64,000 nt of DNA, from assembly GCF_000142805.1 (NCBI RefSeq), contig NC_013079.1, positions 248,001 through 312,000 on the forward strand. The letters are read 5' to 3'. Below, one piece after another: positions 18,278 to 29,657 of this stretch. Every line of letters starts with the position of its first letter. The stretch's first letter is position 1. Below the pieces are notes generated by a model, which worked only from the letters and a program-made list of their open reading frames with translations, was not told where the DNA came from and searched no databases. This DNA comes from Lachancea thermotolerans CBS 6340. Its lineage: Eukaryota > Ascomycota > Saccharomycetes > Saccharomycetales > Saccharomycetaceae. Position numbers and translations under genes: made by a program.

Positions 18278-20185
18278 ATGGATTTGAGAACAAGCATGGA
18301 TGAAGCCTTAGACACAAAGACAGGCCCAAAGGGTGAAGAGGTCCCTGAAAGCATTTTTGAAGGTTTGGAAGTTGGGTTCTTGAAGGATAATGAACAGTGG
18401 GTATCTAAAGTGAAAGCGCTTAACTGGGATGATGTTGCTTCACTGGAAGAGATGGTGAAAGCTACTGAACAGCTGGTACTGAAGTACTCCAATCCGAACC
18501 AGCATATAAAGCATTCTATCAAAAAAGTTTTTGAGAAAGTTCTCGGGAGGTATCCTTTGCTCTTTGGTTATTGGAAGAGGTTTACAGCTGTGCAATATCA
18601 GCTCAATGGTCTACAGAGTTCAATAGATGTTCTTTCTCAGGCGGTTGATGCATTCCCCAACTCCTTAGAGCTGTGGTGTGACTACCTCAGTGTCCTATTG
18701 GCAAATAACCCCGATCAAGTTGACCAGATTAGAGTCAATTTCCTTATAGCCAAGGACTTAGTAGGACTACAGTTCCTTTCGCATCCGTTTTGGGATAAGT
18801 TCATTGAGTTCGAATCGAGGCACCAACAGTGGAAAAACGTGTTGGCGATATATCGGGAGGTTAGCAAGATCCCTCTGCATCAGTATTCCAAATACTATAC
18901 GGCCTATAAGCAACTTGCAGAAAGAACTGACACCGGGATTAGAATTGAAGAAGATATAGACCAGGTTTTCGCCAATACGCAGAAACTTGTTAATGAAGTT
19001 TGGACATATGAATCCCAGATCGCACAAAGTTTCTTCAATATTGGCCCTGTCAGACAGAAAGAACTAGATAATTGGGATCAATATCTTGAGTTTGTGATTA
19101 ACTCTGAACACTTTCATGCCAGCCTTGTCAAGTCAACTTTCATGAGGTGCTTGGTTCCCTGCCGTAACTATGAACATTTTTGGCTAAGGTTTACAAAGTG
19201 GATGGAAGAAAACAGTAGCCTAGAAGAATGCTTAGACGTTTATCAAAAAGGCGTTAACGCAATCTCACAAGAGATGCGTACACTGCGACAGCAGTTCTTA
19301 GACTACATGAAGCTTCGGCTGAAGGACGACGAAGACAAGGTGCTCGAGTTGTATCTTCTTACTCTCAGTGAGTTTTCGCGCATTTACCAGCAAGACGCTT
19401 CCTTTATGGTAGAATTCTTGGCAGCTGTGCGTAGAACATCATTTTCTTCTGATCTTTCCCAAACAGACCAGGAAATTCTGAGGCAACAAACGTCATATGC
19501 ATCATATTTGGAAAAGAATGTCCGTTGTTACACCAACCAAACACCAGACGGAGACGTAAAGCTGCAAGGTATTCTCAATGACAAGAATCTATCAGTGGCA
19601 GTGGTAGAGCTTATTAAAGTCACGCATCTCAATCTGAGGAATGTCTCCCAATCGCGAAAATACTTCAAAGAGTTTGAATCTTTACCGCAAATCCGAAACT
19701 CCACAGCTTTTTGGCTTTTGTACTACAAAATACTAAAAGTTTCTGTCGAGCTAAATGAGTTAGAACGCTTCGTGGCTCGCCTGGGTACGGAAATATTTCT
19801 ACCAACTTTGGTTGTCAACGATATATTAGACGATTTCAAATCTTTTTTTCTCACGAATGTCAATTATCCAGATTACGAGCACGAAGTTTATAAAGGCCGT
19901 TATACCTCTGGCATCGACCCACTCACGGATTTGTACTTCAAGGTGAACAACCCTCTATGGACTAAACAGAAATCGACAGATAGGCAACGGAATGAAATAA
20001 AAGACAATGGGCACATTGGGCTTTACCTTGAAAAGCCTGAAATTTCCAACACAATAATCGAAAGCCATTCTAAAAGTTTCAGCAATGGACCGCCATCATT
20101 GCCCACTTTTAAAAATCTTGATAAAGCCAACAAGCAAGCATCCTTTAAGGACTTTCTATCTACAGATTACACCAACGTGGTCTAA
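18278..20185 (+). CDS. PRP39: Prp39, U1 snRNP splicing factor with HAT repeats
   Basis: About 635 residues (S. cerevisiae 629). The protein is built of half-a-TPR (HAT) repeats, with strong matches to Prp39 such as KYPLLFGYWKRF-like and SLELWCDYL and LSHPFWDKFIEFE segments. Prp39 stabilises U1 snRNP on the 5' splice site. The open frame reaches upstream to an ATG at 18161, but this would leave only 33 bp to the BFA1 start and adds a non-conserved hydrophobic leader; I chose the ATG at 18278, and 18296 is also possible. It is the YML046W counterpart; the stop is 23 bp from the convergent RAD7 stop. Confidence 0.92.
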   Translation: MDLRTSMDEALDTKTGPKGEEVPESIFEGLEVGFLKDNEQWVSKVKALNWDDVASLEEMVKATEQLVLKYSNPNQHIKHSIKKVFEKVLGRYPLLFGYWKRFTAVQYQLNGLQSSIDVLSQAVDAFPNSLELWCDYLSVLLANNPDQVDQIRVNFLIAKDLVGLQFLSHPFWDKFIEFESRHQQWKNVLAIYREVSKIPLHQYSKYYTAYKQLAERTDTGIRIEEDIDQVFANTQKLVNEVWTYESQIAQSFFNIGPVRQKELDNWDQYLEFVINSEHFHASLVKSTFMRCLVPCRNYEHFWLRFTKWMEENSSLEECLDVYQKGVNAISQEMRTLRQQFLDYMKLRLKDDEDKVLELYLLTLSEFSRIYQQDASFMVEFLAAVRRTSFSSDLSQTDQEILRQQTSYASYLEKNVRCYTNQTPDGDVKLQGILNDKNLSVAVVELIKVTHLNLRNVSQSRKYFKEFESLPQIRNSTAFWLLYYKILKVSVELNELERFVARLGTEIFLPTLVVNDILDDFKSFFLTNVNYPDYEHEVYKGRYTSGIDPLTDLYFKVNNPLWTKQKSTDRQRNEIKDNGHIGLYLEKPEISNTIIESHSKSFSNGPPSLPTFKNLDKANKQASFKDFLSTDYTNVV

Positions 20186-20208
20186 AGTCCAGCAAACTAA
20201 TGATCATC

Positions 20209-22011
20209 TCATAAAGTGTCGCTTTGTCTCCCGATCACCGTAAGGCCCGGCCGAATCACGGCATTTCGACTCACAAGGTTATCTCCGAAGACTTCTAAAA
20301 TCTCAAGGTCTGGGTTCCGCTCCCCCAGGTTTTTGACCAGCTTATCGTTAACGCACCCCATAAATCCCACATCGAGACGCTTTAGCTTTGGACATTCCAT
20401 AGCCTCAAAGCATTCACCCTTTACATCCTTAAGGGAGTTGAGACTTAAGTCGGTAAGGCTTTTGCTGGCTTCATTCAAGAAAAGCTCGCTGACAGCCATG
20501 TCCTGAAGCTGGAAGCAGCGTCGCAGGCTGCAGTTCTTTAAGTTGGGCATCTGGATATTGCTGAAGAAATAGACCATCCCATCGGTGGTAATTTGATCCA
20601 GCTCTTCCAACTGAAGATTCTCAAGCATACTTGAATGCGAGTTCTCTGATGAAAGCGCGTCTTTTGCGCTTATAAATGTTGCATCAGTCAATGCGAAACA
20701 CCCATTCAAGCTCAGGTGTTTTAGAGTTGGCCCAACCTGCTTTAAAGCGTCTATCACTATGTCATCCGATACAAGCTCTTCTTTATTTGGGTACTCGAGA
20801 GACAGATGTTCAAAATTCGGATTCCTCAGGTATTGCGACACGAGACTGTAGTCAAACACAGCATCTAGTCTTGAAAGCCTCAGGGACACCAAGCTTTCAC
20901 CACAGTTTTCTAGCAGGTTCCGAAGAGAATGGTCAGTGAAACGGTGAGTGTTTGAGACGTGAAATGCTTTCAGTCTGTTTTTCATCAAGGAGAAAAACTC
21001 ATCCCATGTAGATTCATTTATAAGAAACGGCCCGTCTAAATATAATGCATTCAGGTTTGGTAATTTTTGTGCAATATAAAGCAGCGCTTCGTTGTTAAGC
21101 TGTCCGCACATTTGCAGCGAGAGTTCTGACAGATGGGGAGCGAAAATTGCTAAAAGCTTGTAACCTTCGTACGACACCTTTGAGCAATCATGGAATGTCA
21201 AGGACTCTAAATCTGTCCTGAGAAACAGTTGAAGTGTGTGGTCATTTAAAGCCCTGTTTTTTGAGAGAGTTCGCGCCAGCTTGTTCATGTTTTCAGTAGA
21301 GATACCACCCAAGGTCTGACGAATTTGCTGCGACAAAGTTTCGTCGCTTGAGCTGGTTTCTTTTTGCAATTTGGAGATATTGGCGCTGATTTGGGATATG
21401 CATATATCTTGCAAGGTCGAGATCCGGCGTGTCTTCCTGTCTAGCAGCTCGGCCGCTCTCTTCTTCTTTCTTCTTCTCTGCTGTAACTGCTGTTTGCTCT
21501 TTTTAATCTTGAGGGCGTGGTCTTCTTGCTGCAGTGGAACAGGAGTCTCTGAAATGGTTCTAGAGCTCATTCCCTCGTCATATTCTTCTTCGTCGCTATC
21601 TTCCGATTCAGCGGCAAACCTCTTAAGACGATTCTCTCTTGGGCTCCCGTTTGCCTTAAGCCGGCTCCGGGTGATTTCCTGACTCTCAGTCTCATCAGCA
21701 TCATCATCATTATCCTCTTCGTTCTCCTCGTCACTTCTATCATATTCATCACCAGATTCGGTGCCGCTCTCTTCGGATTTCGGGCGGGTTGACGCTGACA
21801 AGCTTCGTTCGTCCTCTTCGCTTCCCTCTTTCTTGACTCCATCGGTTTCGCTTCCGCCCTCCTTCTCGCGGCTTTTCAGCCACCTTTGCCGTATACTCTC
21901 TGCGCTGATGCCCTGTTCCTTCAGAAACTGCGTTAACGCAGAGTTAGGGCCCCTGACGCTTCCGTCGTCTGCATCCTTATTGGTTTTTGATCTATTCCTA
22001 CCTCGGTACAT
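20209..22011 (-). CDS. RAD7: Rad7, leucine-rich-repeat subunit of the NER damage-recognition complex
   Basis: A 600-residue protein (S. cerevisiae 565). It starts MYRGRN with the RGPNSALTQFLKEQGISAE..IRQRW segment seen in Rad7; residues about 55-165 are very acidic and lysine-rich (disordered), and the C-terminal half is leucine-rich repeats ending VIGRQSDTL. Rad7 with Rad16 (and Abf1 or Elongin/Cul3 partners) recognises lesions in silent chromatin for nucleotide excision repair. It is the YJR052W counterpart. In S. cerevisiae RAD7, OSM1 and CYC1 form the COR cluster; here RAD7 and OSM1 are still near neighbours. Confidence 0.94.
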   Translation of the reverse strand: MYRGRNRSKTNKDADDGSVRGPNSALTQFLKEQGISAESIRQRWLKSREKEGGSETDGVKKEGSEEDERSLSASTRPKSEESGTESGDEYDRSDEENEEDNDDDADETESQEITRSRLKANGSPRENRLKRFAAESEDSDEEEYDEGMSSRTISETPVPLQQEDHALKIKKSKQQLQQRRRKKKRAAELLDRKTRRISTLQDICISQISANISKLQKETSSSDETLSQQIRQTLGGISTENMNKLARTLSKNRALNDHTLQLFLRTDLESLTFHDCSKVSYEGYKLLAIFAPHLSELSLQMCGQLNNEALLYIAQKLPNLNALYLDGPFLINESTWDEFFSLMKNRLKAFHVSNTHRFTDHSLRNLLENCGESLVSLRLSRLDAVFDYSLVSQYLRNPNFEHLSLEYPNKEELVSDDIVIDALKQVGPTLKHLSLNGCFALTDATFISAKDALSSENSHSSMLENLQLEELDQITTDGMVYFFSNIQMPNLKNCSLRRCFQLQDMAVSELFLNEASKSLTDLSLNSLKDVKGECFEAMECPKLKRLDVGFMGCVNDKLVKNLGERNPDLEILEVFGDNLVSRNAVIRPGLTVIGRQSDTL

Positions 22012-22148
22012 AGGGAGTGTTTGCTCGAGGTCGCTGCGTCTAATCTCAGACCGCTCTCGCTTTGCTTCTTCAAATCATTGCTAATCATATTCCTAGAGCT
22101 GAAGGTCTGGGCTAATTTAAAAAAATGGTAGGCCATCCTCAAAAAGAT

Positions 22149-22219
22149 TGCGCAATCCCGGAATCGAACCGGGGGCCCATCGATGGCAACGATGGATTTT
22201 ACCACTAAACCACTTGCGC
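22149..22219 (-). tRNA. tRNA-Gly(GCC)
   Basis: 71 bases. The anticodon stem CCATCG/CGATGG closes the loop TTGCCAT, giving anticodon GCC; A box TGGTTTAGTGG and B box GGTTCGATTCC are intact, and there is no intron. The acceptor stem GCGCAAG faces ATTGCGC, so position 7 (G) meets A66 instead of the usual C: one mismatch at the base of the stem. The gene is probably still functional. Confidence 0.92.
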
Positions 22220-22869
22220 CTCTTGCTGAATTAGTCTGTGGGACTTGGCATCTGGTAGCATGAAGGAAGTCAGTGAAAGGCTTTGGGACGGAGCTGAGGG
22301 ATGCCTTCGAACCTTTTTCCATTTGCAAGCTGTCAGGGGCGGTAGGACGAGGAGCAAAGCGTCATTGCTTAACACAGCCTGCGTCGATTCTAGCTCTGTC
22401 AGTCAAGCAGTGCGTGCCCTCTCTTATAATGAGTTGAAGAGCAGGTGACAGCTTAACTAGCGTGGCCCGCCGGCGGCGTGCAACCTCAGCGAAGTAGCAA
22501 TACTACTACAGGTGTTGATGAGAACATCGCGCACCTGTTGCTTACGCGCAGTTTAATGCCTACGAAATACATACGTTCTTATTTTTTTATGAACCTGTTG
22601 AATGATAGCGTGCCAGACTCAAGTATGGTATTTTGCAGACTTAAAGTCTATACAGTAAACAGAAACAATAAACTTCCGGATTGTTGTTAAATTAAAGATA
22701 AGTTGTTGGCTACAAAGACTGCACCTTTTATTTAGCCTCGAGTATGCTGTTACAGGCTACCACCGAGGCCATTATATGCGTGCTTAGACCTACTATCAAC
22801 GCGAAGCTGAAACTGTCATTAGCCGATCTGCTAGGGAAATTCGAGAATCACTCTTTCATAACCAGAGAT
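22220..22869. other. Spacer between two tRNA-Gly genes, nothing recognised
   Basis: 650 bp. I looked for LTR-type ends and target duplications, which often lie near yeast tRNA genes, and saw none; the short frames here lack family resemblance. Confidence 0.35.
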
Positions 22870-22940
22870 GCGCGAGTGGTTTAGTGGTAAAATCCAAGTT
22901 TCCCATACTTGGGCCCCGGGTTCGATTCCCGGCTCGCGCA
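22870..22940 (+). tRNA. tRNA-Gly(CCC)
   Basis: 71 bases. The acceptor stem GCGCGAG pairs fully with CTCGCGC; the stem CCAAGT/ACTTGG closes the loop TTCCCAT, giving anticodon CCC. A box and B box match the GCC isoacceptor 650 bp to the left, which is in the opposite orientation. A T-rich run (TTCTTTTT) follows and should serve as Pol III terminator. Confidence 0.94.
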
Positions 22941-23195
22941 TTCTTTTTGTCATATCTCTTGAGCTGAAACAAGGCATAACGCGCTAATGCTCGAGGAATC
23001 CAACCTCTGGCATTTCAAGCCACGCAGCAGCTCATGATGTTCGCGCCCGCCTGACACGGGCGCCTTCGAGGTCCCGAATTTCATATCACGTGTTAGGAGT
23101 TTGTGAACACTACTCTATCTAGGAACTGGTTATCTCCAGTTTTTTTAAGGCAGTAGTAACGGTTTCTGAAAGGACCCTTCTACCTTGAATCAATT

Positions 23196-24773
23196 ATGCT
23201 TGAGCCTGCAGTCGACAAAACTGGTTCGACAGCGTACCACTTGGTAGTTCTTGTGCATGGTCTGTGGGGAAATAGGTCGCATTTGGAATACATCTCCAAC
23301 GCACTGAAGACTGAGTTTGATTCTCGCAACAGGAGCAACTCCGGCGAACAGCTCTTTGTTTATACAGCCCATCTCAACGAGGGTTACAAAACCTACGATG
23401 GTATAGATGTGTGTGGCGTGCGTGTTGCTAGCGAAATTGAGGAGCAAATCTCCGCGCTGGGGTCCGTAACCAAGTTCTCAATCTGCGGATACTCCCTTGG
23501 CGGCCTCATCTCGCGATACGCCCTGGGTGTGCTCTACAAGCGCCAGGTATTCAAGAAACGAGACATTAAGCTCGTTAACTTTACCACGTTTTGCACTCCG
23601 CACGTAGGTGTATACGCCCCTGGTAAGAACGCGGCCGTTAAGCTGTTCAACGCGGTTGTGCCGCTGGTTTTAGGCAACAGCGGCAAGCAGATGTTCTTGA
23701 AAGATAAGTCCAAGCTCGCGGGCGGCCTCCCGCTTGTCCTTGCGATGAGTATGGAAAACTCCGTGTTTTACAAAGCGCTACAGGAGTTCGAGTCGAAGTC
23801 GCTCTACGCTAATGTCATCAACGACAAGCGGACCGCTTGGTGGACCTCTGGGATATCTCGAAACGACCCATTTTTCGACATTGACGAGAACAATGGCCAC
23901 CACCGCTTCTGCTACGTGTCTGGGTATGGCCCCATCGTGGTCGACCACACGAAGCCTGTCAAAATTTCCAGGATTGAGGACTTCAACGAACGCGCCGAGG
24001 AAAAGGCGCGTCCACGCCAAAGTGGAGAAAATATGAAGGTAGACAAACAGGAGTACTTTTTCTTAAACTACTGGATTGCGAAGCTGGGGAGGTGGCTGAT
24101 GGTGCTCATCAACCTACTGTTGATAGCACCTTTATGGGCATTATGGTTCGTCATTTCAGGAACCACAGAGACCATCAAATCCACCATCAGAGTAACTAAG
24201 TTTGTTAAAGGCTACTCCCACCAATTCATTCAAGAGATATACGACATACCTTCGTCTCCAGACCATGAAGACGATATGATCGAGACACTTCCAGACACAC
24301 CCGGGGAATACGAATTGCAGTTTCAGCAGTCTTTGCAGGACCAAACTGATACTTTTATTGAAAGTGTGCTCAGCGCCATTGAAAGGAAAAACACGCTCTC
24401 GGCGGTGGTTGACGAAGCTGAGCCTTGTGACGAGAAGAATATGTCGGACGAAGGGGATACGGGCAAAGACTTCTCCATGCGAACGACACTGAAAGAGCTG
24501 GAATTGTACTCAGTTGAAGCAATCAAGGCCCGACACTCAAGGTCCGCCAGCAATGAGAAGTTGCCATCGCTTGAAAACTTGCACCTTGAGCTAGGCCCCG
24601 CGCAGCTGCAGATTATTGACTCTCTAAACAAGATCCCGTGGTCTAAATTTCCCGTGTACATCCGGAACACCCCCAGTACTCACGCCTGCGCCATTGTGCG
24701 GCACGGCGACCCCAAATTCGGCGAGGGAAAGGTCATTGTCAAGCACTGGGTCAGCGAAGTCTTCAGCTTTTGA
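23196..24773 (+). CDS. LPL1: Lpl1-like serine lipase/phospholipase (DUF676 family)
   Basis: A 525-residue alpha/beta hydrolase of the DUF676 group (Lpl1, Rog1, YDL109C, YDR444W in yeast). The lipase domain starts at once: LVVLVHGLWGNRSHLE at 16-31, the nucleophile elbow GYSLGG with S100, and CTPHVGV further on. The absence of the long N-terminal domain seen in Rog1-type members points to Lpl1 (YOR059C, 450 residues), a lipid-droplet phospholipase B. A hydrophobic hairpin-like segment lies at about 297-320, which could anchor it to membranes or droplets; it is longer than Lpl1 because of an acidic insert at about 345-450. It is not part of the YML/YEL/YJR order, so it was moved here or lost elsewhere. 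Confidence 0.8.
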   Translation: MLEPAVDKTGSTAYHLVVLVHGLWGNRSHLEYISNALKTEFDSRNRSNSGEQLFVYTAHLNEGYKTYDGIDVCGVRVASEIEEQISALGSVTKFSICGYSLGGLISRYALGVLYKRQVFKKRDIKLVNFTTFCTPHVGVYAPGKNAAVKLFNAVVPLVLGNSGKQMFLKDKSKLAGGLPLVLAMSMENSVFYKALQEFESKSLYANVINDKRTAWWTSGISRNDPFFDIDENNGHHRFCYVSGYGPIVVDHTKPVKISRIEDFNERAEEKARPRQSGENMKVDKQEYFFLNYWIAKLGRWLMVLINLLLIAPLWALWFVISGTTETIKSTIRVTKFVKGYSHQFIQEIYDIPSSPDHEDDMIETLPDTPGEYELQFQQSLQDQTDTFIESVLSAIERKNTLSAVVDEAEPCDEKNMSDEGDTGKDFSMRTTLKELELYSVEAIKARHSRSASNEKLPSLENLHLELGPAQLQIIDSLNKIPWSKFPVYIRNTPSTHACAIVRHGDPKFGEGKVIVKHWVSEVFSF

Positions 24774-24829
24774 AAAGGAGGGTGCTGTCCATTCCTCGCT
24801 TGCAACACCGGCTAGCCGCACTGCCCCCA

Positions 24830-25255
24830 TCAGAACCTTTCAGCGAACCTTTTGTGCAGCTGCTCTTTTAATTCATCATTGCTGGTCACGAAAGGATTGA
24901 ATTTGCACTTGACATAAAGCTTCGACACTTCGTTGAAGTAGTGGAGGATGAGTTCGTCTTTGCAGTCGAGGTTGCTCGAAAACCCAATGACGATCTTCAG
25001 GCTTGTTTGTTTTATAAGTTTTCCATAGACAGATACACCCTCTAATTGGAACAAGTTCTTGATATCCCGGCTTTCCTGGTTTGAGCTCATCCACTCAAAG
25101 AGATCGCTCTCGAGGTAGTCCAATGCCATGTTTGAAAATGAATTGAACTTCAGCACATTGTCTATTTCATCGTTGGCACCTTCGACAACGTGTATCAGTA
25201 GCGGACGGTCTCCGTCGTCGATGAGTGAGATGAAACAAGGCTTGACTTCAGTCAT
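24830..25255 (-). CDS. TCA17: Tca17, TRAPP-associated sedlin-like subunit
   Basis: A 141-residue longin-fold protein (S. cerevisiae 152) of the sedlin/TRAPPC2L type. It shows the hallmark stretches PCFISLIDDGDRPLLIHV near the start, FSNMALDYLES, and LFQLEGVSVYGKLIKQTSLKIVIGF split over residues about 70-95. Tca17 helps assemble or stabilise TRAPPII, the exchange factor for Ypt31/32 in the late Golgi. It is the YEL048C counterpart and marks where the chromosome V track begins. It is convergent with the lipase gene. Confidence 0.93.
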   Translation of the reverse strand: MTEVKPCFISLIDDGDRPLLIHVVEGANDEIDNVLKFNSFSNMALDYLESDLFEWMSSNQESRDIKNLFQLEGVSVYGKLIKQTSLKIVIGFSSNLDCKDELILHYFNEVSKLYVKCKFNPFVTSNDELKEQLHKRFAERF

Positions 25256-25503
25256 GGCACGTCGCTCAAGCTTCCCAGTGTCTTGTCGCTCGCTACCAGC
25301 TCATCTCTAATATTTCAGTTAATCCGTTACTCATGATTGAAGAGTTTAAGATGAGAGTACAAAAGTACTTCGCGCTTGCCGCACTGGAGGTCCAAGAAGA
25401 TGACGCTAAGTTTGGCTTCTGTAGCTTACCACAGAACCTAAGCCTGTTCATCAAGATTCACGTTATATTTTATATACCGGCTGCAAATTCCTGCCTTCAA
25501 AAC

Positions 25504-27448
<1,945 letters not shown>

Positions 27449-28606
27449 TCAGTACTTGTAGGTCTGCAGCTCGCCAATCGCGTTGCCCTCGATGTCCACC
27501 TCGGTGCTCTCGCTGCGGTAAATCTTGGTGGGGCCATCGGTGTCGAATGGATGCTCTTGCGCGTGCTGGAAGGCCTCCAGCAGCGCGATCTTCACGCGCT
27601 CCAGCGAGGCGTCGGAGATCTGGTAGTGGAACGACACACGGCCGCCCATCAGCTTGACGTGGTATTTCAGGCCCTTCTTGACGAGCACGTCGGGGTCCAT
27701 GCGCGCGCGCCGCAGGTCGATGAACACGAAGTTGGTGTCCGCGGGAGACTCCAGCGGGATGCCGTGGGTCGCGCAGAACGCGGCCAGCTCGTGCGCCATG
27801 CGGTGGGAGCGCGCCAGGTGCGCGCGCCAGTCACCCTGCACGGCGACGCTGGCCATCCGGCACATCATCCCGCTCTGCCGCACACCACCGCCCTGTTGCT
27901 TGCGGAAGTGGTTGCACTTCTTGATGAACTTGGCGTCACCGACCAGCACAGAGCCCATGGGCGCACCCAACGACTTGGACAGGCAGATGGAAATCGAGTC
28001 GAAGATTTCGCCGAACTGCTTCATGGGCACGCCGGACTCGATCACCGCGTTCCACAGCCGCGCACCGTCGCAATGCAGGCGGATCTGGTTCTCCACGCAC
28101 CACGCCTTGATGCGCACCAGCTCGTCCACGGGGTGCACGATCCCGTGCAGTGTGTTCTCCAGTGACACCACGCGCGTGGGCGCGCCGTGGATGTCGCCGT
28201 CGTCCGCGATGTACGCGCGGCGGATGTCTTCCAGCGTCAGGTAGTTGCCGTTCGACGGCACGACCGGCGTCACCATGGCCTGCGACAGAATCGCCAGCCC
28301 GGCGGCCTCGTGCGTGTACACGTGAGCGCGGTAGTCGCACAGCACCGAGTACGGCGGCTGGTACAAGTGCGCACGCAGCGCGATCTGGTTAGACAGCGTT
28401 CCGGACACGCAGAACAGCCCGGCGGGCTTGCCGGCCAGCTGCGCCACCTGGCGCTCGAGCGCTAGCGTGTCGAGGTCCTCGTTGTACACGGCGTCACCGA
28501 TCGATGCCGAGCACGCGGCCTGCATCATTTCGGCCGTCGGCGTGGTAAATGTGTCCGAGCGGAAGTCGTTTTCCGCGGAGGTGTAGGGTTCAGGGAGGTC
28601 TGACAT
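27449..28606 (-). CDS. GLY1: Gly1, low-specificity L-threonine aldolase
   Basis: A PLP enzyme that splits threonine (and allo-threonine) into glycine and acetaldehyde, the main glycine source on glucose in yeast. The 385-residue protein (S. cerevisiae 387) has FRSDTFTTPT near the start, D180 in HCDGAR for the cofactor ring, and the Schiff-base lysine K211 in SICLSKSLGAP; the ending RSESTEVDIEGNAI is also conserved. The ATG at 28606 matches the family start; the open frame continues about 100 codons further upstream only because the DNA is G+C rich and poor in stops. It is the YEL046C counterpart. Confidence 0.95.
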   Translation of the reverse strand: MSDLPEPYTSAENDFRSDTFTTPTAEMMQAACSASIGDAVYNEDLDTLALERQVAQLAGKPAGLFCVSGTLSNQIALRAHLYQPPYSVLCDYRAHVYTHEAAGLAILSQAMVTPVVPSNGNYLTLEDIRRAYIADDGDIHGAPTRVVSLENTLHGIVHPVDELVRIKAWCVENQIRLHCDGARLWNAVIESGVPMKQFGEIFDSISICLSKSLGAPMGSVLVGDAKFIKKCNHFRKQQGGGVRQSGMMCRMASVAVQGDWRAHLARSHRMAHELAAFCATHGIPLESPADTNFVFIDLRRARMDPDVLVKKGLKYHVKLMGGRVSFHYQISDASLERVKIALLEAFQHAQEHPFDTDGPTKIYRSESTEVDIEGNAIGELQTYKY

Positions 28607-28896
28607 GGAATGGAGGAGGAGGAGGTGGAGGTGTGTATGCGTCGCGGAAACTCCCGCGTGCTGCGCCGGGCGCCGATGGCCTGCAGTGGCTAGCCTTATA
28701 TAGGCGAGCGCCATGGCCGCGGCGGCAGGTCCAGCTGTACGGCGACGGTGGGCGAGGGAATAAAAAAAACTGAAAAAAAAGGAAGAGAGCCGTCGCGGCG
28801 CGTCGCCCAGCGCAGGCGCGCGCGGGCGCGCCTGCGGACGAAGATGTCGCGCGGCACGGCGCCAGCCGGGCGGCGGCAACAGCACAGGAAACACGT

Positions 28897-28916
28897 ACGC
28901 ACGCACGCACGCACGC
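28897..28916. repeat. (ACGC)5 microsatellite
   Basis: Five perfect tandem copies of a 4-base unit in the GLY1-IES6 promoter. Confidence 0.9.
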
Positions 28917-28956
28917 CCTCTCTACGGTGCCGAGACGAGAAAAAGCAAGCGAGCGA

Positions 28957-28963
28957 TGAGTCA
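28957..28963. promoter_or_regulatory. Gcn4 site (TGAGTCA), GLY1 promoter
   Basis: Perfect 7-base AP-1/Gcn4 core, about 350 bp before the GLY1 start. A second copy follows 47 bp later, suggesting general amino acid control of this glycine-forming gene. Confidence 0.6.
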
Positions 28964-29009
28964 GATCGCGTCGCACGGAGCTATGCGGCGAGCCTGCCGG
29001 CTCGCGTGC

Positions 29010-29016
29010 TGACTCA
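29010..29016. promoter_or_regulatory. Gcn4 site (TGACTCA), GLY1 promoter
   Basis: Second perfect Gcn4 core, with the optimal following T (TGACTCAT), in opposite orientation to the first. Confidence 0.6.
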
Positions 29017-29657
29017 TCCGCAGGGCGGTCGCTTTGTACGCAGGGCCGGGGGAGCAATCGCGGGCGTCACAGCGCGGGGGCGGGCGGCCTCACGTGGCGC
29101 GGCAAGTCACGCTGTCCGGGTCACGCGGGCGCGGGAGCGAGGGCGTACGCAGTGAGGGCGGGGAGCGTCGTTCCGGACGGGAAGCGTCGTACAGAGGGCG
29201 GGGTGAGCGTCACGTGGATGGGTGTGGGGTGGTGTCGTCACGTACGGAAGTGGGTGCGCAAAAGCGGCAGGCGCTTGCGGACGTTGGTGCGGGGCTAGAG
29301 CAAGAGCGCGCGGCGCGGGTGGCAGTTGCCGCGGCAGGAGCAGGAGCACGGGGACTGGGAGTCGTAGGCCGCGATGTGCGCGTTCGCGCCGCGTGTCATG
29401 CAGAAATGCCACGTGACATACGTAAATTACCACGTGACGCAGATGACGCCGAGTCACATGAGCGTGCGTCGAGGTTCACGTGACGTGACACCCGACACAC
29501 GCGGCACGTGTCACACTATCCACCGCCCACCGCATCGCGGGCGACGGCCGGCCCCCCATTAACACTCGCTCTTCTCGCACTCGCTCTTCTCGCACTCCTC
29601 GCACCCCTCGCAACTCACCCTCCACCACAGCCCGCCGCGCCGCACCGACACCCCGCC

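Larger units (their letters stand above)
28607..29657. promoter_or_regulatory. GLY1-IES6 divergent promoter, very G+C rich
   Basis: 1.05 kb between two starts. It contains two perfect Gcn4 sites, six CACGTG sites (29091, 29211, 29410, 29431, 29477, 29505) and an (ACGC)5 microsatellite. Frames crossing it on both strands (for example 28590-29057 and 29107-29457 on the minus strand) look like stop-poor noise. Confidence 0.6.

Noticed and set aside
22220-22869. Possible solo LTR near the tRNA-Gly genes
   Set aside because: I found no TG...CA ends with a matching short target duplication; no element can be supported.
27551-28340. Long antisense frames across GLY1 (for example 27551-28165 plus and 27654-28244 plus)
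   Set aside because: They are shadows of a G+C-rich coding sequence poor in stop codons; the minus strand encodes a near-perfect threonine aldolase.
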